Source: Smallanthus sonchifolius | Lineage: Eukaryota; Streptophyta; Magnoliopsida; Asterales; Asteraceae | DNA length: 64,000 nt | Direction: 5' to 3' | Assembly: GCA_023525975.1 (NCBI GenBank) | Contig: CM042027.1 | Span: 10,745,001 to 10,809,000, forward strand | Shown: positions 22,982 to 33,133 of the stretch, in pieces | How the letters are laid out: each line of letters opens with the position of its first letter | How positions within the stretch are numbered: the stretch's first letter is position 1 | Position numbers and translations under genes: made by a program | The notes under the pieces: model-generated | Databases searched by the model: none | Told to the model about the DNA's origin: nothing | Seen by the model: the letters and a program-made list of their open reading frames with translations, nothing else

Positions 22982-23588
22982 CGGCCCCTTTTTACCTGTT
23001 TTACTATTGGGGGAGAAACATGCTTACACACAAACGTATTTTACTTGTTTTCCTGTTGAGGAAGAAACAAACATGAAACACCTATTATCATACTTTTATT
23101 TGTTTTCCCCGTGGGGGAGAAACAGGTACGCAAGCAAATATTGTTTTTCCCGCCAGGGGAGAAAACATGACGCAACTATTTGATTATGGTACTTTATATG
23201 ATATCACTGTTGAGACTAGGCGTAACATGCTATCACAGAAAGTCCTCATCTTATTTCGAACCGTTAATATGGATCTTAGCGAGGTAATGTTTAGTAGTAC
23301 TACTGGGTTTGACAAATCCCACCCGCGTTAGTCGCGCTAACTCGATTGGATATCGAACGGGTGAAATGTTAGCCTACTCACATGTGCCAGAGTTGATAGA
23401 CCTGGCAGGAGGCATACAAACACAGTCAGCTTCGGTTGCGAGCGCTTTAGTAAAACATGAACATAGGTTAGCTACCTATAGATATGCATATTGAAAGTAC
23501 ATAATCTGGCAAACATACTTTTATTGTAAACTTGAAACCTGTGAACTCACCAACCTCGTGTTGACACTTTTTCTTACATGTTTCTCAG
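22982..23588 (+). other. Candidate leader intron in LTR C
   Basis: Donor ACTCAG|GTGAGTTTC and acceptor CTTACATGTTTCTCAG occur in C in the same order as in LTR B. About 607 bases. Inferred. Confidence 0.35.
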
Positions 23589-24080
23589 TTCGCTTTGGCA
23601 CAGGTTGCGCACTTAGGACATGCATGGAGTCCTACTGTCATATCATTCATTTCAAATACTTTAAACAGTTTATTTAATTACATTAATCAACACTTGTTGC
23701 GTGTAATTACTTTTGATTTCATATTAACGTTTACGCTTCCGCATTAACTCTGAACTTTTATGTTTTGACATTTCAAGTCCCATATAGGGTTGTTTGATGT
23801 AACTAATGACTGAGATGTCACACCCCGCCAAGGCGGAAACGCGAGGCGCAACGTTCATGGTTTCCAAAGCATATGATTACCGCAAACACATACATGATAA
23901 ATGGATACATTAACAAGTTTAATGTTTTACATTACAAAACATAATCTGAGTTTACAAAAAGTTAAGATTTCACAAATATGACTCAACTCAATGAGTTATA
24001 CAAGGGAAATCCTCCTTGAGTAGTATCCATCGTGCATGCATGTAATCTATATTGCTAACCTTGAAATCACGTTCAGTTAC

Positions 24081-24580
24081 CTGAAAAACATACTTAAAAT
24101 CGTCAACACGAGGTTGGTGAGTTCACAGGTTTAATCAAATTGTTCTTTGTAAACTTCATTTGTTCATAAATAATTCAGTTGCATGAGATAAGCAGAATAA
24201 GAATTGTTGACCCATTTGTAAACTAGCTAGGAATACAAATAATATGTTCATACATGAGGCGTAACCAAACCATGACATGTGTGAGCCCCTATTAAGCGTT
24301 ATCAGATTCTATGCGGCCATAAATCCTCCAGATTGTGGTTAGCGCGACTAACCATGACCGGGAGACGTCACTCTCCATAGTACTATTCATAGGACCCTAG
24401 GCTACAGTTAATGGTTACTATGTTGTTCCAGGGGACTTTCGCGGCCTCCATTGTGTTGTTCTCATCCCATGTAAACATAAAAGTCGTGTCTTATTCTCTT
24501 GTTATCCCATAAAATAGTTGAAGTATGTTTTTCCCCCAAATATTAGAAAACAGTAAAAAGAAAGGGGCCGTGAAACTCAC
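24081..24580 (-). other. Candidate leader intron, 3' LTR copy of B
   Basis: Donor CTCAAG|GTGAGTTTC at 24580 and acceptor TATGTTTTTCAG|GTAAC at 24081 on the minus strand, 500 bases apart. The copy that matters for the leader RNA is at 32049-32548. Confidence 0.35.
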
Positions 24581-24810
24581 CTTGAGTTTGTGTATAAACT
24601 TGTGATAAAACTTGTTGTAGTCAACCTTGACTATTCGTACCCTAGATACCAAGGGTAAATTATTGTTAAGACCAACGTCTTAATTGTAAATTGTTCACCG
24701 ACCTTGTAAATCTTGGTCGTTTTTGTTTGAATATCTCCTTAGTTGTTCAACACTTGTTTTGTTATAAAAACAGTTTTGAGTTACTGCCCAAATGGGACTG
24801 TTGTACAGGT

Positions 24811-25165
24811 GTCGAAATTTCTTAGTTTCGATTGGGCATATGTGTGTCGAAACTACTTAGTTTCGATGGAGTGGTCCGGAGTCGAAACAACCTAGTTTCG
24901 ATTGAGAAAAGGTATCGAAACTACCTAGTTTCGATTGAGTATTTGCTATCGAAACTACCTAGTTTCGATTGAGAAAAGGTATCGAAACTACCTAGTTTCG
25001 ATTGAGTATTTGCTATCGAAACTACCTAGTTTCGATTGAGAAAAGGTATCGAAACTACTTAGTTTCGATTGAGTATTTGCTATCGAAACTACCTAGTTTC
25101 GATTGAGAAAAAGGTATCGAAACTCCTAGTTTCGATTGAGTTAAATCGAAACTCCTAGTTTCGAT
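24811..25165. repeat. Palindrome array in LTR B (3' copy)
   Basis: Eleven palindromic units, most with the arms ATCGAAACTA and TAGTTTCGAT around CC or CT. Spacers GAGAAAAGG and GAGTATTTGC alternate, giving a higher-order period of about 67 bases. The last two units have a shortened centre (ACTCCTAG). Confidence 0.9.
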
Positions 25166-26030
25166 TACTGGACTTCTGTTTCACAGAATCAGTCCTGCAT
25201 ATTTTTATGTTTTAAACTTGAATTCGACACACTCTTCTTGTTATCTTTCTTGCGTTTAAATAAGATGTAAGTTTAGCTACGGTTTTAAAGAACATAATAT
25301 GAAAAATATCGAGTTTTTACCTTTAAAACCGAGATGAAAATGATGAAGAAAACAGAGAATGGTCTTGACTCTTTTGCAGAAACTCTTAAAATTCTTCTTA
25401 AAACACTGGATTGTGGTAGGATTTCGCTTAAAAACTCGGCTTCGATTTTGAAGAGGAATGGAAACTTTGCCGTATGAAAATGTGAAAGATGAAAGGGTTG
25501 TGAGAGTTTTGAATGTAGGGTATGGTTTTATCTGGGTTTTCACAAGTGGGAGTATGGTTCAATTTGAAAATACGTGAGATTGGGGATGGTTTCCCCTGCA
25601 CTTCGGCCGAGAAGTCAAGGGTGGGTTAGGGGGTTTGGGTTATAATAATAAAACAATTAGATTTTTGGTATTAATATCAATTAGAGTTTTAAAAGGGGTA
25701 GTTTAATTCGGTTTATTTTCCCCACGGTATTATAATTTTATTCTAAATATAATTTATGGTTCCACGTAAAGTTTGTGTAAATAATATATATATGTATATA
25801 TATTTTTCTGGTTATTTATTTCAACCAATAGTGTTCGAATTAAGTCGGGTTATAAGTGTATGTGAACCGGTAATTCCCAGAATTACCAAAAATATAAAAT
25901 GAGACAATGTTCGGTTTTTGTTAGACCTTCATGTCCTTGTTTGTGAAATTAAGTAAATCACAAAAATGATTATAATGTAAACTTGTTTATAATGTGTACG
26001 GATATTGACCTGAAATGTCGGGTTGTCACA

Positions 26031-26040
26031 TTCTCCCCAT
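26031..26040 (-). other. Polypurine tract of element B
   Basis: On the minus strand ATGGGGAGAA directly abuts the start of the 3' LTR (TGTGACAACC). Confidence 0.75.
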
Positions 26041-26064
26041 GTTAACAGAATTTCGTCCCGAAAT

Positions 26065-29000
26065 TCAATTTGTGTCCTCTTGAACTGGTGCATCCTCAAA
26101 CAAGGATGGGTATTTTGTTTTCATTTGGTCCTCTCGTTCCCATGTATACTCAGGACCACGCTTTGAGTTCCAACGTACTTTAACCAGTTTGATCCGACTA
26201 CGTCTCAGCTTTTGAACCTTCCAATCTGATATCTCCATTGGTTGCTCGATGAAATGAAGTTTATCGTCAATGTGAATTTCATCAGGCGGTATAATTAAAG
26301 TCTCGTCTGATAGACACTTTTTGAGATTTGACACATGAAATGTATTGTGTACGTTGCTTAGTTCCTGTGGTAGCTTGAGTTTGTAAGCTACAGGGCCAAC
26401 CCTAGCCAGTATTTCGAACGGACCAACGTATCTAGGGTTGAGCTTACCACGGTTACCAAACCTTGCAACGCCTTTCCATGGTGAGACTTTTAACATTACT
26501 CGGTCGCCAATTTGAAATTCTAATGGTTTTCGTCTGTTGTCAGCGTAGCTCTTTTGTCTATCTCGGGCCGCTTTCAAACGGTCCTTAATTTTGAAAATCT
26601 TATCAGTGGTTTCCTGGACAATCTCAGGGCCTGTCACATGTTTTTCACCAACTTCCGCCCAACATAACGGTGAGCGGCATTTACGACCATATAAAGCTTC
26701 AAACGGAGCTGCCTTAATGCTCGTATGGTAGCTGTTATTGTAGGAAAACTCAGCTAATGGTAAATGAGTATCCCAATTTCCTCCGAAATCAATTACACAT
26801 GCACGGAGCATATCTTCTAATGTCTGGATAGTCCGTTCACTTTGACCATCTGTTTGTGGGTGATATGCCGTGCTCATGTCAAGACGTGTGCCCATTGCTT
26901 CTTGTAATGATTTCCAGATTCTAGACACGAATCTGCTATCTCTATCCGAGATAATAGAAATTGGCACTCCGTGTCTTGCCACAATTTCTTTAACATAGAG
27001 TCTTGTAAGTTTCTCTGTCTTGTCAGTTTCTTTCATTGGCAGAAAGTGAGCAGATTTCGTTAATCGGTCGACAATTACCCATATGGTATCATAACCACTA
27101 GACGTCCTGGGTAATTTCGTGATGAAATCCATAGAAATCTGTTCCCATTTCCATTGGGGAATTTCAGGTTGTTGTAATAAACCAGACGGTTTCTGATGTT
27201 CGGCTTTTACTTTTGAACACGTTAAGCATTTACTGACATATGTGGCAATATCTCCTTTCATATTGGGCCACCAATATAATTCTTTTAGATCTTTATACAT
27301 TTTATCTGAACCCGGGTGAATGGAGTACCTGGACTTGTGGGCTTCGTCCATAACTAACTCCCGTAAGTTACCAAAACGTGTCACCCAAATTCTATTCATG
27401 AAGTATAAAGTGTCATCTGACTTTGGCTCCAATTGCTTTATCATTCCTCGTAAAGCTTCATTCTGAATGTTTTCTTCTTTGATTGCCTCATGTTGTGCCA
27501 TCCGAATTTGAGTAGTAAGATTCGTATGAATTGTCAATCCTAAGGCACGAACACGAAGAGTTTTAACTCGTTCTTTGCGACTTAAAGCGTCCGCTACGAC
27601 ATTGGCTTTCCCGGGATGGTACTTGATATCACAATCATAATCGTTTAGTAGTTCTACCCAACGACGTTGTCTCATGTTAAGTTCCTTTTGATCAAAGATA
27701 TGCTGGAGACTCTTGTGATCAGTAAAGATAGTACATCTTGTACCGTAAAGGTAATGTCTCCAAATTTTGAGCGCAAACACAACTGCTCCCAATTCCAAGT
27801 CGTGGGTCGTATAATTCTTTTCGTGCACTTTTAGTTGTCGTGAGGCATATGCGATGACTTTGTCTCTTTGCATTAACACACAACCAAGTCCTTGGTGTGA
27901 TGCATCGCAGTATACGACAAAATTTTCGATTCCCTCCGGAAGGGATAGGATTGGTGCACTACACAACTTCTGTTTCAGTAATTGGAAAGCTGACTCCTGC
28001 TTGTCACTCCAATCATACTTCTTTTCTTTCTGGGTTAATGTGGTTAAAGGCAAGGCTATTTTTGAAAAATTCTCGATGAATCGTCTGTAATAACCGGCCA
28101 AACCTAAAAATTGACGTACTTCTGTCGGAGTCTTTGGTGCTTCCCAGTTTTTGATCGCTTCAATTTTTGATGGATCAACGTGAATTCCTTCCTTGTTGAT
28201 GACATGTCCAAGAAAATGCACTTCTCGGATCCAAAACTCACACTTAGAGAATTTAGCGTAAAGTTTCTCGTTTCTGAGTAGTTCTAAGATTAATTTAAGA
28301 TGATGTTCATGATCCTCCTTAGTTCGTGAATATATTAATATGTCATCGATAAATACAATCACGAATTTATCCAAGTATGGCTTGCACACGCGGTTCATGA
28401 GATCCATGAAGACAGCTGGTGCGTTTGTCAAACCAAACGGCATAACTAGGAATTCGTAGTGGCCATATCGAGTCCTAAATGCTGTCTTTGGTACATCTTC
28501 TTCTTGGATTCTTAATTGGTGATATCCCGAACGTAGGTCGATTTTAGAATAGAAGCTAGCACCTTGTAGTTGATCGAACAAATCGTCTATTCGAGGAAGT
28601 GGGTATCGGTTTTTGATTGTAAGCTTGTTTAATTCTCGGTAATCTATACACATCCTAAAGGTTCCATCCTTTTTCTTTACGAATAAGACCGGAGCTCCCC
28701 AAGGTGAGAAACTCGCTCTTATGAAACCTTTATCAAGCAACTCTTGAAGTTGATTTGATAATTCCTGCATTTCAGAAGGTGCTAATCGATATGGTGATCG
28801 CGCAACCGGGGCGGCTCCTGGTACCAAATCGATTCGAAATTCGACTTGCCTAGGTGGTGGTAAACCAGGTAAGTCTTCAGGAAAAACTTCAGGATATTCC
28901 TTAACGATTGGTATATCCTCAAGTCGACGTTCCTCGGGTTTCTTCTCGACGACGTGAGCCAGGAATACGTAATAGCCTTTGCGTAGGTACTTACGAGTTT

Positions 29001-30621
29001 TCATGCAGTTTATCATCCTTAACGCTACTCCACTCTTCTCACCTTGAATCGAAAGAACTTCTCCGTTTGGGAGTGGGATTTGGACAATTTTCTCAAAACA
29101 AACAATCTCTGCATGATTCTTTGACAACCAATCCATGCCAATAACAACGTCAAAGCTTCCTAAGTCAACAGGTAACAGATCTATACTAAATGTGTGATTT
29201 TTAAGATATAAGGTACAACCTTGAATGACCTCTCCGGTATTAATTAATTTTCCGTTCGCTAATTCAATTGTATACTTTTGTTCTAGTTTGCTGGGCTTAA
29301 TACCGAGTAGGGACTTAAAGTCATTTGACACAAAACTCAAATCAGCACCCGTATCGAAAAGTATAGAGGCATAGTGATTATTTATCGGGAACGTACCAGT
29401 GACAATGTTTGGATCTTGTCGTGCGTCACCAGCCCCCATCACAAATGCTCTTCCACGGGCCTGATTGTCGTTTCGGTTCTTCAATTTTGGACAGTCTTTT
29501 CTGAAGTGCTTTGGATCTCCACACACAAAGCATCCTTGATTCATCCTTTCTGTTCCTGGGTTGACTTTTCCTGCTATTTGATTTATCTTGTTAGGGTTCG
29601 CATTGCTCCTACAGTCAAGGGCTAGATGTCCATACTTTTTACATTTTCCACATTGGGTACACTTCCCACTGTGATGATATCCACAATTGTCACACCTTGG
29701 TCGTGCTCCAAGGTATCCTTTTTGTTCCACAGTGTTGGCGACAAAGGCTTTCATAGTTTCAGGTCTCTTGTAAATTTGATTCTTGTTTTGGTTAATTGGT
29801 TTTCCAAACCATTTCCTCTTTTCCCCAGACCTTCCTTCCTCGGTCTCCTTCCTCTTAAACAAACCATCACGTACAGCATTATCCCTTAATTTGAAAGCCA
29901 GAGTTATGGCGCTCTTGGCATCCATAGGGTTCGATGAAGTCACCAGACCTCGGATTTGAGGTGCGAGACCCCACAAGTATCTTTCAACCTTCTTGTATTC
30001 TGGGGTGACCATGTGTGGAACCAAGATTGCTAACTCATTGAATCGGTCAGTGTAGCCAGCAACATCATCTCCTGTCATTTGTAAATTCCACATTTCAGAT
30101 TCGATCTTTTGTAACTCATTTCGAGGACAGTATTCCTCGATCATCATGGCTTTTAAGTCTTCCCATGACAACTCATATGACGTCTGCCTTCCCAAAGTCT
30201 TTACTTGTGAATTCCACCAGGTTAAAGCTTTATCAGTGAGTGAGCATGTAGAATACTTCACCATGCAGTCAGCGGTGCATTCACTAATATCAATCACCGA
30301 TTCCATCTTCTCTATCCATCTCATTAGTCCAACTGCACCCTCGGTGCCATTGAAGTTACGGGGTTTGCAAGACAGAAAGGTCTTGTAGGAGCACTTTCTA
30401 ATTGGAGCATCTCCGGAACCTCCAGCTGTACCGCTACCTCCTGCACCTCCGGAACCTCCAGCTGTACCGCTACCTCCTACACCTCCTCCACTATTTCGAT
30501 TGGCTTCATACTGCTCCATGGCAGCAGCTACTCGTTGTGCTATAAGTTGTTCCACATTTGGGGAAATCGCCTCGTTGTTGTCACCAGTAGTGTTACGGGT
30601 TGTCCTACGCTTAGGTGCCAT
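26065..30621 (-). CDS. Element B gag-pol polyprotein
   Basis: One uninterrupted 1518-aa polyprotein. Gag domain about 85-250 (ALTWWNSQVK, WEDLKAMMIEEYCPRNE); CCHC knuckles at 324-337 and 364-377; aspartic protease with D423 in LFDTGADLS; reverse transcriptase about 590-790 with catalytic D759-D760 in FIDDILIYS; RNase H about 900-1015 (D906, E943, D968, D1011); integrase zinc finger H1095-H1102-C1132-C1135; integrase core D1165, D1226, E1262; chromodomain about 1454-1508 (VKVRWNSKRGPEYTWE). All catalytic residues are in place. A glycine/alanine/threonine repeat lies at 45-70, encoded by a GGTAGCGGTACAG-like tandem. It would package, copy and integrate the element; the chromodomain would guide insertion. 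Clearly an intact chromovirus; activity is not shown by sequence alone. Confidence 0.97.
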   Translation of the reverse strand: MAPKRRTTRNTTGDNNEAISPNVEQLIAQRVAAAMEQYEANRNSGGGVGGSGTAGGSGGAGGSGTAGGSGDAPIRKCSYKTFLSCKPRNFNGTEGAVGLMRWIEKMESVIDISECTADCMVKYSTCSLTDKALTWWNSQVKTLGRQTSYELSWEDLKAMMIEEYCPRNELQKIESEMWNLQMTGDDVAGYTDRFNELAILVPHMVTPEYKKVERYLWGLAPQIRGLVTSSNPMDAKSAITLAFKLRDNAVRDGLFKRKETEEGRSGEKRKWFGKPINQNKNQIYKRPETMKAFVANTVEQKGYLGARPRCDNCGYHHSGKCTQCGKCKKYGHLALDCRSNANPNKINQIAGKVNPGTERMNQGCFVCGDPKHFRKDCPKLKNRNDNQARGRAFVMGAGDARQDPNIVTGTFPINNHYASILFDTGADLSFVSNDFKSLLGIKPSKLEQKYTIELANGKLINTGEVIQGCTLYLKNHTFSIDLLPVDLGSFDVVIGMDWLSKNHAEIVCFEKIVQIPLPNGEVLSIQGEKSGVALRMINCMKTRKYLRKGYYVFLAHVVEKKPEERRLEDIPIVKEYPEVFPEDLPGLPPPRQVEFRIDLVPGAAPVARSPYRLAPSEMQELSNQLQELLDKGFIRASFSPWGAPVLFVKKKDGTFRMCIDYRELNKLTIKNRYPLPRIDDLFDQLQGASFYSKIDLRSGYHQLRIQEEDVPKTAFRTRYGHYEFLVMPFGLTNAPAVFMDLMNRVCKPYLDKFVIVFIDDILIYSRTKEDHEHHLKLILELLRNEKLYAKFSKCEFWIREVHFLGHVINKEGIHVDPSKIEAIKNWEAPKTPTEVRQFLGLAGYYRRFIENFSKIALPLTTLTQKEKKYDWSDKQESAFQLLKQKLCSAPILSLPEGIENFVVYCDASHQGLGCVLMQRDKVIAYASRQLKVHEKNYTTHDLELGAVVFALKIWRHYLYGTRCTIFTDHKSLQHIFDQKELNMRQRRWVELLNDYDCDIKYHPGKANVVADALSRKERVKTLRVRALGLTIHTNLTTQIRMAQHEAIKEENIQNEALRGMIKQLEPKSDDTLYFMNRIWVTRFGNLRELVMDEAHKSRYSIHPGSDKMYKDLKELYWWPNMKGDIATYVSKCLTCSKVKAEHQKPSGLLQQPEIPQWKWEQISMDFITKLPRTSSGYDTIWVIVDRLTKSAHFLPMKETDKTEKLTRLYVKEIVARHGVPISIISDRDSRFVSRIWKSLQEAMGTRLDMSTAYHPQTDGQSERTIQTLEDMLRACVIDFGGNWDTHLPLAEFSYNNSYHTSIKAAPFEALYGRKCRSPLCWAEVGEKHVTGPEIVQETTDKIFKIKDRLKAARDRQKSYADNRRKPLEFQIGDRVMLKVSPWKGVARFGNRGKLNPRYVGPFEILARVGPVAYKLKLPQELSNVHNTFHVSNLKKCLSDETLIIPPDEIHIDDKLHFIEQPMEISDWKVQKLRRSRIKLVKVRWNSKRGPEYTWEREDQMKTKYPSLFEDAPVQEDTN

Positions 30622-30877
30622 GACGTTCTTTCTAACATATCAATTAAAAAGAAACAACATTATATGACAATAATGATAGCTCATGACATAAGGATACAAC
30701 AACGTCAAATGTAAACAACCATTATCACAACATAAACCATTACATACATAGTCAAAACATTCATAGTACATTGTTCCAAAAGACAAGGATACAAAAGAGA
30801 TGGGTTCACATGACCTCATCAGTACTAAAGTTTTAAACTACTTAATGTACTACGGGCACAACCCGCCCGTAATAGGT
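30622..30877 (-). other. Spacer between extra ORF and gag of B
   Basis: 256 noncoding bases separate the stop of the extra ORF from the gag ATG. No splice acceptor stands out. Confidence 0.5.
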
Positions 30878-31681
30878 TTAAAAGAAGAAGTGAGAGTACA
30901 ATCCAATCATCATAGCAAGTCCTGCCATGACAAAACTAGCTCTCGCCACAAATTCTGCAGCCAACGTCCTTTCTTCCAGAGTCTCCACCATGTCTCGGAC
31001 CGCAACTGTGAACTGCCAGTCCATGTCAGCTCTCAACTCTAGATAGTTAGTGGCATCCTGTATGTTTCGGGTGCGGTCATCTAGAGTCTGAACTCGAGAT
31101 CCAAGTCCTTGACGAAGTCGCGTGGCTGCATCCCCCTGTGCCCGGATGTCATCTAGGAGATCATCAAGACGCTCCTCATGCGTTCGAACGCGAGCTACTA
31201 AGGTAGGCACAGTGAGCTCTATGGCTTCCCCAGTATGGGGTAGGGGTGTTGGGGAGTTAGAAGACTCTCCAAGCTCAAAGGTAGATGGAATGCTCTCCAT
31301 CTCCCTCCAACGTGCCAGGGTACGAGGCATCCAACGGATGGTTCCCACAGTAGGGTGGTAGCAGGGTCTTTGCCTAGGTGGTTCTTCACCAGCCACCAAG
31401 TCTTCTGGGTCACGGGCTGCTAGATTTCTTTTGCGTGGAAGTCGAACCTTCTTCCTAGCGCTTTGCACCTTAACTGGTCCTCCGCTTTTCTTTCGGTAGA
31501 CGATAGGCGGTTTTCCCAAGGCGACTTTAGGTGGTGTGGAGCTACGGGTTTGTACTTGATTTTTGGGACGTGAGGCGGAAAATTCCTCATTCGATTCAGT
31601 GTCAGAGACGGGATCAGAATGTGAATGTGACGACATGCTTGTGACTACAATATCCATATGGCAAAATGACTGGTCATGCAA
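30878..31681 (-). CDS. Extra pre-gag ORF of element B, function unknown
   Basis: A 267-aa ORF on the coding strand of the element, between PBS and gag. I do not recognise a family. The N-terminus is Ser/Asp/Glu-rich (about 15-35), followed by a basic, proline-containing stretch (50-90, with VYRKKSGGPVKVQSARKKVR), a middle segment (105-130, HPTVGTIRWMPRTLARWR), a probable coiled coil (about 160-240, rich in heptad-like R/L/D/E) and a hydrophobic C-terminus (244-267, FVMAGLAMMIGLYSHFFF) that could be a tail anchor. An internal ATG at residue 16 (MSSHSH) is an alternative start. It begins about 100 bases after the 5' LTR, so it would be the first large ORF on the RNA. Extra ORFs before gag are known in Ogre-type Tat elements, not as a rule in chromoviruses. 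Element A lacks it. Confidence 0.7.
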   Translation of the reverse strand: MHDQSFCHMDIVVTSMSSHSHSDPVSDTESNEEFSASRPKNQVQTRSSTPPKVALGKPPIVYRKKSGGPVKVQSARKKVRLPRKRNLAARDPEDLVAGEEPPRQRPCYHPTVGTIRWMPRTLARWREMESIPSTFELGESSNSPTPLPHTGEAIELTVPTLVARVRTHEERLDDLLDDIRAQGDAATRLRQGLGSRVQTLDDRTRNIQDATNYLELRADMDWQFTVAVRDMVETLEERTLAAEFVARASFVMAGLAMMIGLYSHFFF

Positions 31682-31761
31682 TGCTTATGCAATGAAAACG
31701 TTTTAGTGAGTCATTTAGATTATAGACTAGGTTCCAATTTAGATTCCTAGTTCACTATAAT

Positions 31762-31780
31762 CAATGGCTCTGATACCAAG
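31762..31780 (-). other. Primer binding site of element B
   Basis: On the minus strand TTGGTATCAGAGCCATTG starts a few bases after the 5' LTR, complementary to the 3' end of initiator methionine tRNA. Confidence 0.9.
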
Positions 31781-32048
31781 TTCTGTCACACCCCGCCAAG
31801 GCGGAAACGCGAGGCGCAACGTTCATGGTTTCCAAAGCATATGATTACCGCAAACACATACATGATAAATGGATACATTAACAAGTTTAATGTTTTACAT
31901 TACAAAACATAATCTGAGTTTACAAAAAGTTAAGATTTCACAAATATGACTCAACTCAATGAGTTATACAAGGGAAATCCTCCTTGAGTAGTATCCATCG
32001 TGCATGCATGTAATCTATATTGCTAACCTTGAAATCACGTTCAGTTAC

Positions 32049-32548
32049 CTGAAAAACATACTTAAAATCGTCAACACGAGGTTGGTGAGTTCACAGGTTT
32101 AATCAAATTGTTCTTTGTAAACTTCATTTGTTCATAAATAATTCAGTTGCATGAGATAAGCAGAATAAGAATTGTTGACCCATTTGTAAACTAGCTAGGA
32201 ATACAAATAATATGTTCATACATGAGGCGTAACCAAACCATGACATGTGTGAGCCCCTATTAAGCGTTATCAGATTCTATGCGGCCATAAATCCTCCAGA
32301 TTGTGGTTAGCGCGACTAACCATGACCGGGAGACGTCACTCTCCATAGTACTATTCATAGGACCCTAGGCTACAGTTAATGGTTACTATGTTGTTCCAGG
32401 GGACTTTCGCGGCCTCCATTGTGTTGTTCTCATCCCATGTAAACATAAAAGTCGTGTCTTATTCTCTTGTTATCCCATAAAATAGTTGAAGTATGTTTTT
32501 CCCCCAAATATTAGAAAACAGTAAAAAGAAAGGGGCCGTGAAACTCAC
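32049..32548 (-). other. Candidate leader intron in 5' LTR of B
   Basis: This copy would lie in the leader of the element RNA, downstream of the palindrome array and upstream of the PBS and extra ORF. Donor CTCAAG|GTGAGTTTC, acceptor TATGTTTTTCAG. Since the intron persists in the LTRs, genomic RNA must be unspliced; spliced RNA would serve translation only. Inferred. Confidence 0.4.
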
Positions 32549-32778
32549 CTTGAGTTTGTGTATAAACTTGTGATAAAACTTGTTGTAGTCAACCTTGACT
32601 ATTCGTACCCTAGATACCAAGGGTAAATTATTGTTAAGACCAACGTCTTAATTGTAAATTGTTCACCGACCTTGTAAATCTTGGTCGTTTTTGTTTGAAT
32701 ATCTCCTTAGTTGTTCAACACTTGTTTTGTTATAAAAACAGTTTTGAGTTACTGCCCAAATGGGACTGTTGTACAGGT

Positions 32779-33133
32779 GTCGAAATTTCTTAGTTTCGAT
32801 TGGGCATATGTGTGTCGAAACTACTTAGTTTCGATGGAGTGGTCCGGAGTCGAAACAACCTAGTTTCGATTGAGAAAAGGTATCGAAACTACCTAGTTTC
32901 GATTGAGTATTTGCTATCGAAACTACCTAGTTTCGATTGAGAAAAGGTATCGAAACTACCTAGTTTCGATTGAGTATTTGCTATCGAAACTACCTAGTTT
33001 CGATTGAGAAAAGGTATCGAAACTACTTAGTTTCGATTGAGTATTTGCTATCGAAACTACCTAGTTTCGATTGAGAAAAAGGTATCGAAACTCCTAGTTT
33101 CGATTGAGTTAAATCGAAACTCCTAGTTTCGAT
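32779..33133. repeat. Palindrome array in LTR B (5' copy)
   Basis: The same eleven units in the same order as the 3' LTR copy, with no change seen. In element A the two arrays have diverged in unit order. Confidence 0.9.

Larger units (their letters stand above)
23816..26030 (-). repeat. Element B 3' LTR
   Basis: 2215 bp, TGTCACACCCCGCC to GGGTTGTCACA on the plus strand. It contains the palindrome array (24811-25165), splice-site-like sequences, and an 88-codon minus-strand ORF (25277-25543) repeated unchanged in the other LTR. Confidence 0.95.

Noticed and set aside
24811..25165. CRISPR-like array (regular repeats and alternating spacers)
   Set aside because: The repeats are palindromes within a plant retrotransposon LTR and are present identically in the other LTR; spacers alternate between two sequences and are not unique. 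No cas genes.
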